Source: Arthrobacter crystallopoietes (GTDB lineage Bacteria; Actinomycetota; Actinomycetes; Actinomycetales; Micrococcaceae). Taken from it: 64,000 bases of DNA. The notes under the pieces were generated by a model. That model saw only the letters and a list, made by a program, of their open reading frames with translations, had not been told where the DNA came from and made no database searches. This document shows, piece by piece, positions 8,529 to 16,968 of the stretch (position 1 is its first letter; the number at the start of each line of letters is the position of its first letter). The position numbers and the translations under genes are program-made. Where the stretch lies: NCBI RefSeq assembly GCF_017603825.1, contig NZ_CP072014.1, positions 1,364,001 to 1,428,000 of the forward strand, in the 5' to 3' direction.

Positions 8529-9134
8529 CGAAGTTCTCCTTTGAACGGATTCGGAGAGGCGCCTACCGGGCGCTCCCCACGATGTACCGAGGCCCCGATC
8601 GCGGCCGTCGGCACCCGGGTGCATCCCGGGCATGACCCCCAGTCTCGGTGACTCTCCACACGGTGGAAAGGAGTTGCCATCTGTTGCCCCCGTTCGGGGT
8701 CGCGACCCACAGCATCGCAAAAATCCAGACGACATCGTCCGCGCCCTCTACAAAGCCGGGACTACCTGCGGCTTCGGATAAGGAGTCTGCCGGGTTCCCG
8801 AACTGGGCCCGAATGCCGTCCCAGGGTTACCTCAGTATCGGGTTACCTATTCGGCCTCTTTGAAGTTCCCGGTCGTCTGTTGGGATATGGGGATCCGGAG
8901 CCCGGTGGGCTGGGGCGAGCTTCGCCGGACTCCGGAGTCTTGATCACTTCGGGACCAGTGTCAGCGGTTTCTGGGGATCAAGATGGGACCAAGCTTGCCC
9001 TGCTGTCCTTCGAAAAATCTCAGTCCCAAAAATCAATCCCCAACCGACCCCCTGTTCTGGGGATCGCAGTTGGAACCTTGCTCCTTGAAAAATCTGACTG
9101 GAAATGGCCTGATTGCCACGCTGCACGGTTTTTG
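8529..9134. other. Long intergenic region between GH3 and response-regulator genes
   Basis: About 600 bases without a convincing gene. It must carry the GH3 promoter on the right-hand side of 8528. Visible inverted repeats include GCACCCGGGTGC (8611-8622) and TCCAC-ACG-GTGGA (8655-8667), both possible operators for the GH3 gene. The right part holds an imperfect direct repeat (8971-9022 and 9057-9100), listed separately. The short open frames here lack ribosome sites and coding character. Confidence 0.6.
8971..9100. repeat. Imperfect direct repeat, two copies
   Basis: Copy 1 (8971-9022) and copy 2 (9057-9100) both begin CTGGGGATC and both end with CTT(c)GAAAAATCT, with GGACC or GGAACC and CTTGC shared between; the first copy has a few extra bases. 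They lie 3' of the response-regulator gene on its own strand. The role is unknown; they may be decayed repeats or structured 3' RNA. Confidence 0.45.
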
Positions 9135-9788
9135 CTAAACCGGCTGGGCCGGTTCCAGCAGTTGCATCCGCCTGGCCACGGCCACTGCTTCCAGCTGCGT
9201 GTGCGCGTCCAGCTTCGACAGAACGGATTTCACATATCCACGACAGGTGCTGATCGTGACATTCAGCCGTTTGGCCGAAGTCTTGACGTCGCAACCTTCG
9301 GCCAGGAGCGCCAGAACCTGCCGTTCGCGCCTGCTCAAGGTCGGCAGGCCGGGCGCGCCGGTGGGTGGCGTGACTGGTACCAGGAAGGACGGATGGATCA
9401 CCATGGCGCCGGGCCGAGCGTGCTCGATCGCATCGAACAGCGAATCGACTGTGCCGTGCAGCGGCAGCAGTCCGCAGATGCCCAGGTCGGCCGCACGACC
9501 AAGCAGGTCGTGGGACGGGTGCGCGGTCAGCAGGATGATCCGCGTTGCCGGTGAATCGGATAGGATCTGCTCGGCCGCCTCCAGGCCCTCGCCGTCAGGA
9601 AGCCGGTAGTCAAGGACCACCGCGTCCGGTTCCAGGCCGCGGCACAACTCGACGCCCTCCGCCGTACTGCCGGCAAAGCCTCCGGAGATGAGGTTGTGGG
9701 ATGCAAGCGCCCCGGACAGCAGTTCAGCGAACAGCAACTGGCCGCTGATTATCACAATGCATGGACGCTTGTCCGCTGGTTCATTCAT
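9135..9788 (-). CDS. LuxR-type response regulator
   Basis: 217 residues from the ATG at 9788 (MNEPADKRP); the frame is open upstream and the start is not settled by a ribosome site. A receiver domain (about 8-125) has the phospho-acceptor D60 in VVLDYRLPDGEG, LLTAHP as the Thr region and a degraded Lys region (ICGLLPL lacks the usual K). The C-terminal LuxR helix-turn-helix (about 150-215) reads LSRRERQVLALLAEG. No histidine kinase is adjacent, so it is an orphan. The missing receiver Lys suggests atypical or phosphorylation-independent behaviour (inference). Confidence 0.85.
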   Translation of the reverse strand: MNEPADKRPCIVIISGQLLFAELLSGALASHNLISGGFAGSTAEGVELCRGLEPDAVVLDYRLPDGEGLEAAEQILSDSPATRIILLTAHPSHDLLGRAADLGICGLLPLHGTVDSLFDAIEHARPGAMVIHPSFLVPVTPPTGAPGLPTLSRRERQVLALLAEGCDVKTSAKRLNVTISTCRGYVKSVLSKLDAHTQLEAVAVARRMQLLEPAQPV

Positions 9789-9967
9789 CTGAGGGGCCCC
9801 CACCCTGTCTGGCTCAGCCGAGGAGATGGTCTGGGCTCGTGCCCGGATCTGTGCTGTCCCCATCGTCTGTAACCATAATCCTGCCAGCGGCAACTCAAGC
9901 CAGGGCTCGGTTCCTGCGCAAAATTAGCTCAAGAAATTCCCTACTCGCCCAGTGCTAAGGTTATCTA

Positions 9968-9983
9968 TCGAAGATACATTCGA
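9968..9983. promoter_or_regulatory. SOS box (LexA operator) upstream of umuDC
   Basis: The sequence TCGAAgATACaTTCGA matches the actinobacterial LexA site CGAAC-N4-GTTCG in its CGAA-N6-TTCG core, with one change in each half (C to G and G to A). It lies right before the umuD start, where LexA would block transcription. The placement next to a mutagenic polymerase operon strongly supports the call. Confidence 0.85.
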
Positions 9984-9998
9984 AGGATGGCGGCTGCA

Positions 9999-10421
9999 AT
10001 GTTCGGTATGGAAACGCCTTCACCATCCGGTCCAGGTCCGGAGACTAACGACGGCGGCGGGCCGGGGGATGCGCGCGGGTTTCCTTCTCCTGCGCAGGAC
10101 TATTTCCACGGCGGCATCGACCTGAACCGGCATCTGATCCGCGACCGTACCTGCACCTTCATCATGCGCGTGAGCGGCAATTCCATGGCGGCGTCGGGAA
10201 TCAGCGACGGTGATGAGCTCATTGTGGACCGGTCCCTTCCCCCGCGGGACGGTTCAGTGGTGGTGGCTGTAGTGAACGGCGAACTGATCGTCCGGCGCCT
10301 GCATCTCTCCGGCGGCCACGTCAGCCTGCAGACGGACGACGGCGGAGTCCCCACCGAAGTGCCCGAGCTTGCCGACTTGAGCATCTGGGGCGTCGCCACC
10401 CGGTGCCTGCACCATGTCTAG
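9999..10421 (+). CDS. umuD: UmuD-like S24-family protein
   Basis: 140 residues from the ATG at 9999, which is 12 nt after GAAGG; an ATG at 9987 touches that site and is less likely. The family block [17 protein letters not shown] aligns with the UmuD cleavage region, followed by the serine nucleophile S62 in [19 protein letters not shown]. In E. coli UmuD the partner is K97 in TVKKL; here the matching position, 37 residues after the serine as in E. coli, is R99 in LIVRRL. The cleavage pair C-G is R-G here. Self-cleavage may therefore be lost or altered. It overlaps umuC by 8 nt and is preceded by an SOS box. Confidence 0.88.
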   Translation: MFGMETPSPSGPGPETNDGGGPGDARGFPSPAQDYFHGGIDLNRHLIRDRTCTFIMRVSGNSMAASGISDGDELIVDRSLPPRDGSVVVAVVNGELIVRRLHLSGGHVSLQTDDGGVPTEVPELADLSIWGVATRCLHHV

Positions 10422-11709
10422 CGAACGATCCCTCTACGGCGGACGCATCGCGCTGGTGGACGTCAACAATTTCTATGTCTCCTGCGAGCGGGTCTTCGAT
10501 CCCGCGCTCGAGCGGCGTCCCGTCGTCGTACTTTCCAATAACGATGGCTGCGTCGTGGCGCGCTCTGAGGAGGCGAAGCAGCTGGGCATCGCCACCGGAA
10601 CGCCGTGGTTCAAGGTCTCGCCGGAGGCCGAGCGGTGGGGGCTGGTGGCCCGATCCAGCAATTACGAGCTTTATGGCGATTTGAGCGCGCGGGTGATGGA
10701 GGTCTTAGGCCGGTTCGGGAGCTGGCAGGAGGTCTACTCAATCGACGAGTGTTTCCTGGGATTGCCCGGGGATGAGCGGCAACTGCTCGGGACGGCCGCA
10801 CGGATCCGGGCGGCAGTCATGCGGCACGTGGGCGTGCCGGTGTGTGTAGGAGTGGCCGGCACCAAAACGCTCGCCAAGTTCGTGAACCACATCGCCAAAC
10901 GCAACCCGCACATGCAAGGTGTCTGCTCGCTGGATTCCATGCCAGCCGGGGAAGTCGCCCGGATCCAGGCGCGCGTGCCCGTCACGGGACTGTGGGGCGT
11001 GGGCGGCCGGACCGCGAAGCGGCTGAATGCCATGGGAATCGAGACCGTTGCGGACTTGAAGGCGGCGGATCCGCAGCTGATCCGCAAGCGGTTCTCTGTG
11101 GTGCTCCAGCGCACGGTGCTGGAACTCAACGGAACTGCCTGCATCCCGCATTCCGAGGAACGCGCCGACAAACAGCAGATCATGTTCTCGCGTAGTTTCT
11201 CGACGCCGGTAACCAGCGCAGAGGAGATGGACCAGGTGATGGCGGTCTACGCTCAGCGCGGCGCCGCCCGGATGGCGGCCGAGGGTCTGAGCGCCTCGGT
11301 GCTGACGGTGACCGCGGGAACCAGCAGGTTCGGCGACGGGGACAAGTCCTTTCCCTCTGCGTCCGCACGGCTGCCAGTGCCTACGCAGGATCCCATTCAA
11401 CTGACCCGCGCGGCGGTGGCCACGATGCGGACCTGCATCTCTCCCGGGACGTCCTATGTGCGGGCGGGCGTTTTGTTTACCGGACTCGAGCCGGCCGACG
11501 GGCAGCAGACCCTGGACCCTTTTGTCAGCGATCTGGACCAGCGGCACATCGGCGATCTGCTGGGCAGCGTCCGGGCCAAGTTTGGCGAAGCTGCCATCGG
11601 CCTCGGCCAGGGCGGGCTGGCCGTTCCGGCCGCATGGTCCATGAAGCGGGACTTCTCCTCCCCGCGCTACACCACCGAGTGGTGCGACCTGCCGGTGGTA
11701 CGTGCCTGA
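10414..11709 (+). CDS. umuC: Y-family DNA polymerase, UmuC type
   Basis: 431 residues. It performs error-prone translesion synthesis as the catalytic part of a Pol V-like enzyme after DNA damage. The palm carries D16 in LVDVNNFY and D111-E112 in SIDECF, the metal-binding acidic residues. [13 protein letters not shown] is the typical UmuC finger block, followed by thumb helix-hairpin-helix [15 protein letters not shown] and the little-finger domain. The length matches full UmuC. Its ATG overlaps the umuD stop region by 8 nt, so translation is coupled, and control is through the SOS box upstream of umuD. Confidence 0.93.
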   Translation: MSSERSLYGGRIALVDVNNFYVSCERVFDPALERRPVVVLSNNDGCVVARSEEAKQLGIATGTPWFKVSPEAERWGLVARSSNYELYGDLSARVMEVLGRFGSWQEVYSIDECFLGLPGDERQLLGTAARIRAAVMRHVGVPVCVGVAGTKTLAKFVNHIAKRNPHMQGVCSLDSMPAGEVARIQARVPVTGLWGVGGRTAKRLNAMGIETVADLKAADPQLIRKRFSVVLQRTVLELNGTACIPHSEERADKQQIMFSRSFSTPVTSAEEMDQVMAVYAQRGAARMAAEGLSASVLTVTAGTSRFGDGDKSFPSASARLPVPTQDPIQLTRAAVATMRTCISPGTSYVRAGVLFTGLEPADGQQTLDPFVSDLDQRHIGDLLGSVRAKFGEAAIGLGQGGLAVPAAWSMKRDFSSPRYTTEWCDLPVVRA

Positions 11710-11719
11710 GGCCTTAAAC

Positions 11720-11763
11720 AACTCGTCCCGGGCATTGCTTGCATGCAATGCACGGGACGAGTT
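11720..11763. terminator. Bidirectional hairpin terminator
   Basis: An 11-bp perfect outer stem (AACTCGTCCCG with CGGGACGAGTT) encloses a 7-bp inner stem (GCATTGC with GCAATGC). It lies between the convergent umuC and universal-stress-protein stops. The A/T ends of the stem give short T-runs in both directions. Confidence 0.9.
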
Positions 11764-11773
11764 TCATGGCCGG

Positions 11774-12154
11774 TTAGTTCGCCTTGACGGTGAGGACCGG
11801 ACAGCCGGCGTCGAGCAGGATCCGCTGAGCGTGGCTGCCGAGGATGAGCTTTCCCACTCGGGAACGCCGGCGCAGGCCCAAGACGATCAGGGCGACCTTC
11901 CGCTCCTGCTCGGTCTGCAGCACCAGATCCGCTGCGTCATGGATGACCGACGACGGCGGCAACACGGCAACCGTACGGCCCCCGCTGCTGAACGCGGCCG
12001 GATCGATGTCCAATTCCGCCAGCGACAGCTCCCGCCTGTCCGTATCGATATTCGCGATCAAGACATCGGAGTCGAGCCGTCCGGCTTCTTCGACTGCGCG
12101 GCGTACGGCGGTTCGGCCTTCAGGGGTATCGGTAAAGCAAGCGAGGATTGTCAT
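11774..12154 (-). CDS. Universal stress protein (UspA family)
   Basis: 126 residues from the ATG at 12154, with AAAGGA at a good distance. The fold starts MTILACFTDTPEGRTAVRRA and ends with the nucleotide-binding block GLRRRSRVGKLILGSHAQRILLDAGCPVLTV, which matches the G-x2-x-G-S-x-a-Q-R-(i/l)-l pattern of ATP-binding Usp proteins. It lies 35 nt after the tctAB stop on the same strand and may be co-expressed with the transporter, although a hairpin spans the junction. The role is probably cytosolic stress or energy sensing. Confidence 0.88.
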   Translation of the reverse strand: MTILACFTDTPEGRTAVRRAVEEAGRLDSDVLIANIDTDRRELSLAELDIDPAAFSSGGRTVAVLPPSSVIHDAADLVLQTEQERKVALIVLGLRRRSRVGKLILGSHAQRILLDAGCPVLTVKAN

Positions 12155-12185
12155 CGGTGGTTCCTTTCGCTTTCGTATCGTTCGC

Positions 12186-12213
12186 TGGCTCAGCCGACAA
12201 GCTGGCTGAGCCA
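12186..12213. other. Hairpin overlapping the tctAB stop codon
   Basis: TGGCTCAGC and GCTGAGCCA form a 9-bp perfect stem with a 10-nt loop that spans the last codons and stop of the tctAB gene. On the minus strand it lies just ahead of uspA, so it may attenuate read-through into uspA or mark the 3' end of the transporter message. No T-run follows. Confidence 0.45.
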
Positions 12214-14313
12214 GCCCTGCGGTAGATCGATGGGCAGAAGTGTCGGCAGGGCCAGCAGTACTACGTAGAGAACCGCCGTGTAGATGATCGTCGTCTTGGT
12301 TTTGGCCCGGGCGACGATGAGCAGAAAGGCCGGAACGAAGATCATGACGGCGATGAGGTAGCCAAGGATGCCGATCAAAATCAGGAACCCTGCCATCCAG
12401 CCGAAGGTCTTGAAGGCGAATCCTGCCTCTTTGGTCCAGCCCGGCCCATACCCCGGGGACGTCTGTCCGTTCGCAGGGGCGTTGCTGGTCGCGGACACCG
12501 CCGAAGGCGCGGCAGTGGCCACAGCGCCGACGGACCCGGTGGAGATGGACGACGGCACCGCCGCTTCCACCGCAGCCTGCTCCGGCATGGCGGCTTGGAG
12601 CTGCCCTGCCCGGCGCCGGATAAGGATTTCCTGGCCGAGCAGGGCAAGGCCCATGATGAGACCGCCCCAGCCCACCAGCTGCGGGACCAGTCGTGCTTCC
12701 GGGGAGAACCCGGAGGAGATGACCAGCGAGCCAGCGAAGATCACGATGACTACCAGTGCGGTGGCCAGCGACCAGGTGGAGTTCTTTAGCGGGCTTTCGG
12801 CGTCGACAGCATTCTCCTGCTGCGGGTCGTCGTCGCGGTCCAGCCGGCGGCGCGCACGGATCCACTTGAAGATGTTCCACAGGATCGGCAGAACCAAGAT
12901 CGCCAGGAACACCATGGTGCCCGGACGCAGCATCCACTCGAACCCGTTGTACAGGCTGTCGGTCAGGAAGTAGTAGCGTTCCAGCGGAATGGCCAGGACA
13001 AAGCCGATCAGGAACGGAGCCCGCGGGAAGCCGGTGGACTTCAGGACCCAGCCGGCCACGCCCAGCAGCACCATGACCCAGAGATCGCCGAGCTGGCCGC
13101 CCTCCTGGAAGGAGCCCAGCAGCATGATCGCAACGAGGCCGGATGCCAGAACGGCGAACGGAACCTTGGTGAGCGAGGCCAGCGGGCGCACGGTCAGGAA
13201 GCAGAACAGCGCGCCGAGCACGGAGGCAATGGCGAAGGACCAGACGATCAGGTACATCAGATCAAGGTGGTCCGTGATGATGGACGGTCCTGGCTGGATC
13301 CCGTAGGTCAGCAGCATGCCCAGGAGCATCGCCGATGGGACGCCGCCGGGGATGCCGAACAGCAGCGTGGGGATCAGGTCCCCGGCCTCGACCGAGTTGT
13401 TGGCGCTTTCCGGCCCGACAATGCCGCGCGGGTCGCCCTTGCCGAACTGGCGCTTGTCTTTCGCCGTAGCCACGGCCTGGCCATAGGCCAGCCAGGTGCC
13501 CGCGGTCGCGCCGACGCCGGGGAGCACACCCGCCCAGATGCCGATCAGCGAGCCGCGGATGACCTGCGACCAGTGGGTGAGCCACTCGCGGATACCCGAA
13601 CCCCAGCCGCCCGTGACCTTGACCGGAGCGTTTTCGCCGCGGCGCTGGCTGGCGCGCGACGCGATCTCGGCGAGGCCGAAGATGCCCAGGGCGACGGCGA
13701 CCAGGGAGAGCCCGTCGCCGAGGAACAGGCTGCCGAAGGTGAAGCGCTCTTCGGCTGTCGTGGGCGAAGTGCCCACCATGCCGAGCAGGAGGCCCATGAG
13801 GCCGGCGACCAAGCCCTTCACCACGTTGCCGCGTGAGAGAACCGCGGCCAGCGCGACACCGAGGACGGTCAGCATGAAGAGTTCCGGGCTGGCAAAGGAG
13901 AGCACCAGCGGCCGGGCCAGCGGGATCGCCAGCGTCAGACCAACGGCACCAATAATGCCGCCGGCCATGGAGGAGAGGAAGGCCAAGCTGAGCGCACGTT
14001 TAGCCTGGCCCTTGCGCGCCATTGAGTAGCCGTCGAGCATCGTCACCGAGGCAGAAGCCGATCCCGGTGCGCCCAGCAGTACCGCCGAGACGGTGTCGGA
14101 GGTATGGACGACGGCGAGTGCTCCGATGAGCAGGGCCAGTGCCGGTGCGGGTTCCATGCCAAAGGTGATGGGCAGCAGGATTGCCACCGCTCCGGTGCCG
14201 CCGAGGCCCGGGATGAGGCCCATGACCAGGCCTGCCACAACGCCGACGAGCAGCATTAACAGCAGCGCCGGGTCCGCCAATGAGGCCAATGCGGCCATAG
14301 CTGAATCAAGCAT
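12190..14313 (-). CDS. tctA: Tripartite tricarboxylate transporter, TctA-TctB fusion
   Basis: 707 residues. The first 500 or so are the large TctA permease with about 12 membrane segments and family blocks LIPGLGGTGAVAILLPIT, GAPGSASASVTMLDGY and LFGIPGGVPSAMLLG. A charged linker (about 490-515) leads to four further membrane segments typical of the small TctB subunit (WSLATALVVIVIFAG onward), interrupted by a Ser/Ala-rich cytoplasmic loop of roughly 60 residues. In most genomes TctA and TctB are separate genes, so this is a fusion. It sits 9 nt after tctC in one operon and imports a carboxylate with TctC as its receptor. The substrate is unknown. Confidence 0.88.
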   Translation of the reverse strand: MLDSAMAALASLADPALLLMLLVGVVAGLVMGLIPGLGGTGAVAILLPITFGMEPAPALALLIGALAVVHTSDTVSAVLLGAPGSASASVTMLDGYSMARKGQAKRALSLAFLSSMAGGIIGAVGLTLAIPLARPLVLSFASPELFMLTVLGVALAAVLSRGNVVKGLVAGLMGLLLGMVGTSPTTAEERFTFGSLFLGDGLSLVAVALGIFGLAEIASRASQRRGENAPVKVTGGWGSGIREWLTHWSQVIRGSLIGIWAGVLPGVGATAGTWLAYGQAVATAKDKRQFGKGDPRGIVGPESANNSVEAGDLIPTLLFGIPGGVPSAMLLGMLLTYGIQPGPSIITDHLDLMYLIVWSFAIASVLGALFCFLTVRPLASLTKVPFAVLASGLVAIMLLGSFQEGGQLGDLWVMVLLGVAGWVLKSTGFPRAPFLIGFVLAIPLERYYFLTDSLYNGFEWMLRPGTMVFLAILVLPILWNIFKWIRARRRLDRDDDPQQENAVDAESPLKNSTWSLATALVVIVIFAGSLVISSGFSPEARLVPQLVGWGGLIMGLALLGQEILIRRRAGQLQAAMPEQAAVEAAVPSSISTGSVGAVATAAPSAVSATSNAPANGQTSPGYGPGWTKEAGFAFKTFGWMAGFLILIGILGYLIAVMIFVPAFLLIVARAKTKTTIIYTAVLYVVLLALPTLLPIDLPQGWLSQLVG

Positions 14314-14322
14314 TGTTTTTCC

Positions 14323-15549
14323 TTAGTCGACTTCGATGTCGTAGGTGTCTTTGAGCAGGCGCAGCACATACTTCTTGGTTGCAGCCGTCACGGTGTAGGC
14401 CTCGGCCACGCGTGCGGGCAACTGTGCATCGGCCGTAATCGGGTAACCGCCCAGAATCTTGTCCGCCTTGGCGTTGAAGGCCTTGTCCGTGGCCATCTTG
14501 TGTGCGGACTCGCGCAGCAGCTTCACGGCTTCGTCCGGGGTGCCGGCGGGAGCCCATAGGCCCTTTTGATACGTGTAGGTCAGGCCGAGCAACGTCTTGT
14601 ACGCTTCGAGCTTTTCGCCGCCCGGCTCTGTTCCGTGCAGCTCGCGGTAGACCTCGACGACGGTGGGGACGTCGGGGAAGTTCGGATCGCGGACGACCTT
14701 GCCGTCGGCGTCCAACTGGCCGAAGGACATCAGGACTACGGCCTTTCCTTCCTCCGCGATGCCTTCAACAGCCGAGCCATAGGAAGAGGTGGTGGTGTAA
14801 TCGATATCGATCTCTCCGCGCTGGAGTGCCAGGTTAACCGGCCCGCGTCCCTCGAACCCGAACGTGGCGGTGGTTTCCGCCTCGAGCAGGTCGAAGGCGA
14901 CGAGGGTAGTGAGGTCGAGGCCGGTCGCGCTGATGCCGCCGAAGACCAGCGGTTTGTCGCGGCCGATGAGATCCTTGACGGACTTAATGCCCGCGGCGGT
15001 CCGGGCATAGATGACTCCGCCGGTCCCGTTGACCAGCACCGGTGTCAGGTCGCTGAAGGAGTACTTGACCGCGTGCCGGCCGAGAACCCAGGGGACCACC
15101 GTTGTTGCGGTGCTGACAAGCAGCTCGGTGCCATCGTCCTTAGCGGAAGTGGCGAAGTGGTTGCTTCCGGTGATGCCTTCACCGCCGGACTCGTTGGTCG
15201 GTGCAAATCCGGGAACGCCGGGAACAAAATGGACCATCTCCGTGCCTATGAAGCGGGCCCACGTATCGGTGCCGCCACCCTCCGCCAGCGGAATGACCAT
15301 CTTGATGGTCTCGCCGGCATAGTCTCCGTCCGCTGTCGTCACAGGCGGACGGAGCAAGCCGCCGCCGAAAACGGTGGTGCCCAGGCCGAGCGCGGCGAAG
15401 AGCCCGACGGCGGTCAGTACGGTGCGGCGCGAATGCTGCGGCGGATCGGCCAGTTCGCTCAGCTCGGTCCAGTCTTTGTCGGTGGGCGGCAAATCATGGC
15501 GCCCGTTGCCGCCGTCGTTATTCGCCGTCCCATGGGGCAACTGGACCAT
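14323..15549 (-). CDS. tctC: TctC-type (Bug) extracytoplasmic carboxylate receptor
   Basis: 408 residues from an internal ATG at 15549, preceded by a strong AAAGGAG site (15556-15562). The N-terminal 40 residues are hydrophilic, then SRRTVLTAVGLFAALGLG forms a twin-arginine-like signal or anchor. The Bug-receptor fold follows (IKMVIPLAEGGGTDTWARF, DLIGRDKPLVFGGIS). The receptor binds a carboxylate outside the membrane and hands it to the TctA-TctB fusion 9 nt downstream. The upstream PrpF-type gene reads into this gene in the same frame without a stop, so an 806-residue fusion is also encoded (see findings). Confidence 0.85.
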   Translation of the reverse strand: MVQLPHGTANNDGGNGRHDLPPTDKDWTELSELADPPQHSRRTVLTAVGLFAALGLGTTVFGGGLLRPPVTTADGDYAGETIKMVIPLAEGGGTDTWARFIGTEMVHFVPGVPGFAPTNESGGEGITGSNHFATSAKDDGTELLVSTATTVVPWVLGRHAVKYSFSDLTPVLVNGTGGVIYARTAAGIKSVKDLIGRDKPLVFGGISATGLDLTTLVAFDLLEAETTATFGFEGRGPVNLALQRGEIDIDYTTTSSYGSAVEGIAEEGKAVVLMSFGQLDADGKVVRDPNFPDVPTVVEVYRELHGTEPGGEKLEAYKTLLGLTYTYQKGLWAPAGTPDEAVKLLRESAHKMATDKAFNAKADKILGGYPITADAQLPARVAEAYTVTAATKKYVLRLLKDTYDIEVD

Positions 15550-16695
15550 CGGTGTCTCCTTTGACTGTCTGGGCCTGGCGGATTCCACTGCCTGCGCCTT
15601 CGCGGCAGGCAGTGGGGGCAGCGGAAGTGAAGCGCGGGCCAGGATCCTGGCGGTGCGGACGGAGCCAACGATTTCGCTGCCATCCATGGTGCTGCGCCAC
15701 GTGGAAATGATTCCTGCCGGGGTGCGGATGTTCAAGGAAGCGCCCGCAGGCGACTTGAGGGCACGTTCGACAACTGTGCCGGGCGTACCCGCAGCCAGCG
15801 TCAGGCCGATGCTCCCCGTGATGGCCAAGGCGGGGTGGGGGTTGCCCATGGAGAGCATCATGATCTGGACATCGGCCTCGCCCGGGCTGTCAGACGGAGC
15901 GGCGATGGCCAGCTTCGGGATGGCGCGTTCGGCGCTCTCCGGCGTGGCCGACAGGCCCATGGCGACGGCGCCGGCGCGGCGGATCGCGTCCAGATTCTCC
16001 AGTTCGGGGAGTACTTCCAGGCCCCATTCCGGGAAATCCGTCTCGCCGAGCCCCGCTGTGGTGGCTGAAATGATCACCAGCGGCGCCCCGGCGTCAACCA
16101 TAGAAGCCTCGACGGCGCGGCCGTCCACCATCAGCAGGTCGGATTCGTTGCCTGTTGGCAGAAGGCTGCCGGTGGTCTTGCCGGCCGGTTCGACGAAGCC
16201 CAAGCCAACTTCTGTGCCCGCGAAGGGCACACCGGGAATCATCGTGTCGAGTTCGGGCTCCCATTTGCCGCCCGCCGTCGCGACCCGCTGCACAATCTGC
16301 TGTTGCGTGTTCGTGTTGAGGGCGCGGACCAGCGTCTCGTCCCCCTGTGGCTGGACCCAGCCGCGGTCCATCGCGTAGAGGGCGACGACGGCAGAACAAT
16401 TGCCGCAGTTGCTGCCCCAGTCGACCTTGCCCTCGTCAATGCCGATCTGGGCGAAGGTGTAGTCAACATCGGTATCGGTTTCCTGGGAGGGGCTCAGGAT
16501 GACAGCCTTGCTGGTTGTCGAGGTCCCGCCGCCTACGCCGTCGACCTGTCGTGAATCCGGGCTGCCGAAAAGCCGTAGCAGGACCTCGTCCACTGTGTAG
16601 CCAGGGATATTCAGCTGCTCCCGTTCGAACACCCAGCACTTGCTGGTTCCGCCGCGCATCCAGACGGCGTCGACTGATCTGGTAATTGTTCTCAC
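15550..16695 (-). CDS. prpF: PrpF-family isomerase (2-methylaconitate isomerase-like), open into tctC
   Basis: About 382 residues from a GTG at 16695 (VRTITRSVDAVWMRGGTSK), which fits the family: PrpF proteins begin about a dozen residues before MRGGTSK. GTSTTSKAVIL, DWGSNCGNCSAVVALYA (catalytic Cys region) and MMLSMGNPHPALAITGS are family blocks of the DAP-epimerase fold. The enzymes isomerise aconitate-type or oxalomesaconate-type tricarboxylates. No stop codon separates it from tctC; the natural end of a PrpF domain is near residue 370, just before the tctC ATG. A carboxylate isomerase coupled to a carboxylate importer suggests uptake and use of an unsaturated tricarboxylate (inference). 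The coordinates given exclude the tctC part. Confidence 0.82.
15556..15562 (-). promoter_or_regulatory. Internal ribosome site for tctC
   Basis: AAAGGAG lies 6 nt before the ATG at 15549, inside the frame that runs on from prpF. Such a strong site in a linker region argues that the receptor is started independently, even though the upstream frame is open. Confidence 0.75.
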
Positions 16696-16968
16696 CTGCT
16701 TTGCGAATCGGAGAGTGGGTGCCCCAGATGTGATGGGGCCCACGAAGTGTGTTGATTCGATAGTGAGGGCAGCCAGAATTAATTACCAGTTACTAAAAAT
16801 AGAGTTGCTTGTAGTGTTTCTTCATTTACCGCAGTCTGGGGCTTGGAACGCCGATATCGACCAGCTAGTTGTCCCATCAGCGGCCGCGGACACGTTGGGC
16901 GTCGAGGCATTATGTAGCCAAGACTCGTTTTCTACAGTATGTTGAAGCAGCGCTAAAAGGAGTGGGCC

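Noticed and set aside
8611-8622. GCACCCGGGTGC palindrome upstream of the GH3 gene as a LacI-type operator
   Set aside because: LacI sites have a different AT-flanked CG centre; the palindrome alone is too short in 65% GC DNA.
8525-8710. Small open frame upstream of the GH3 gene
   Set aside because: No ribosome site; overlaps the probable promoter and GH3 start.
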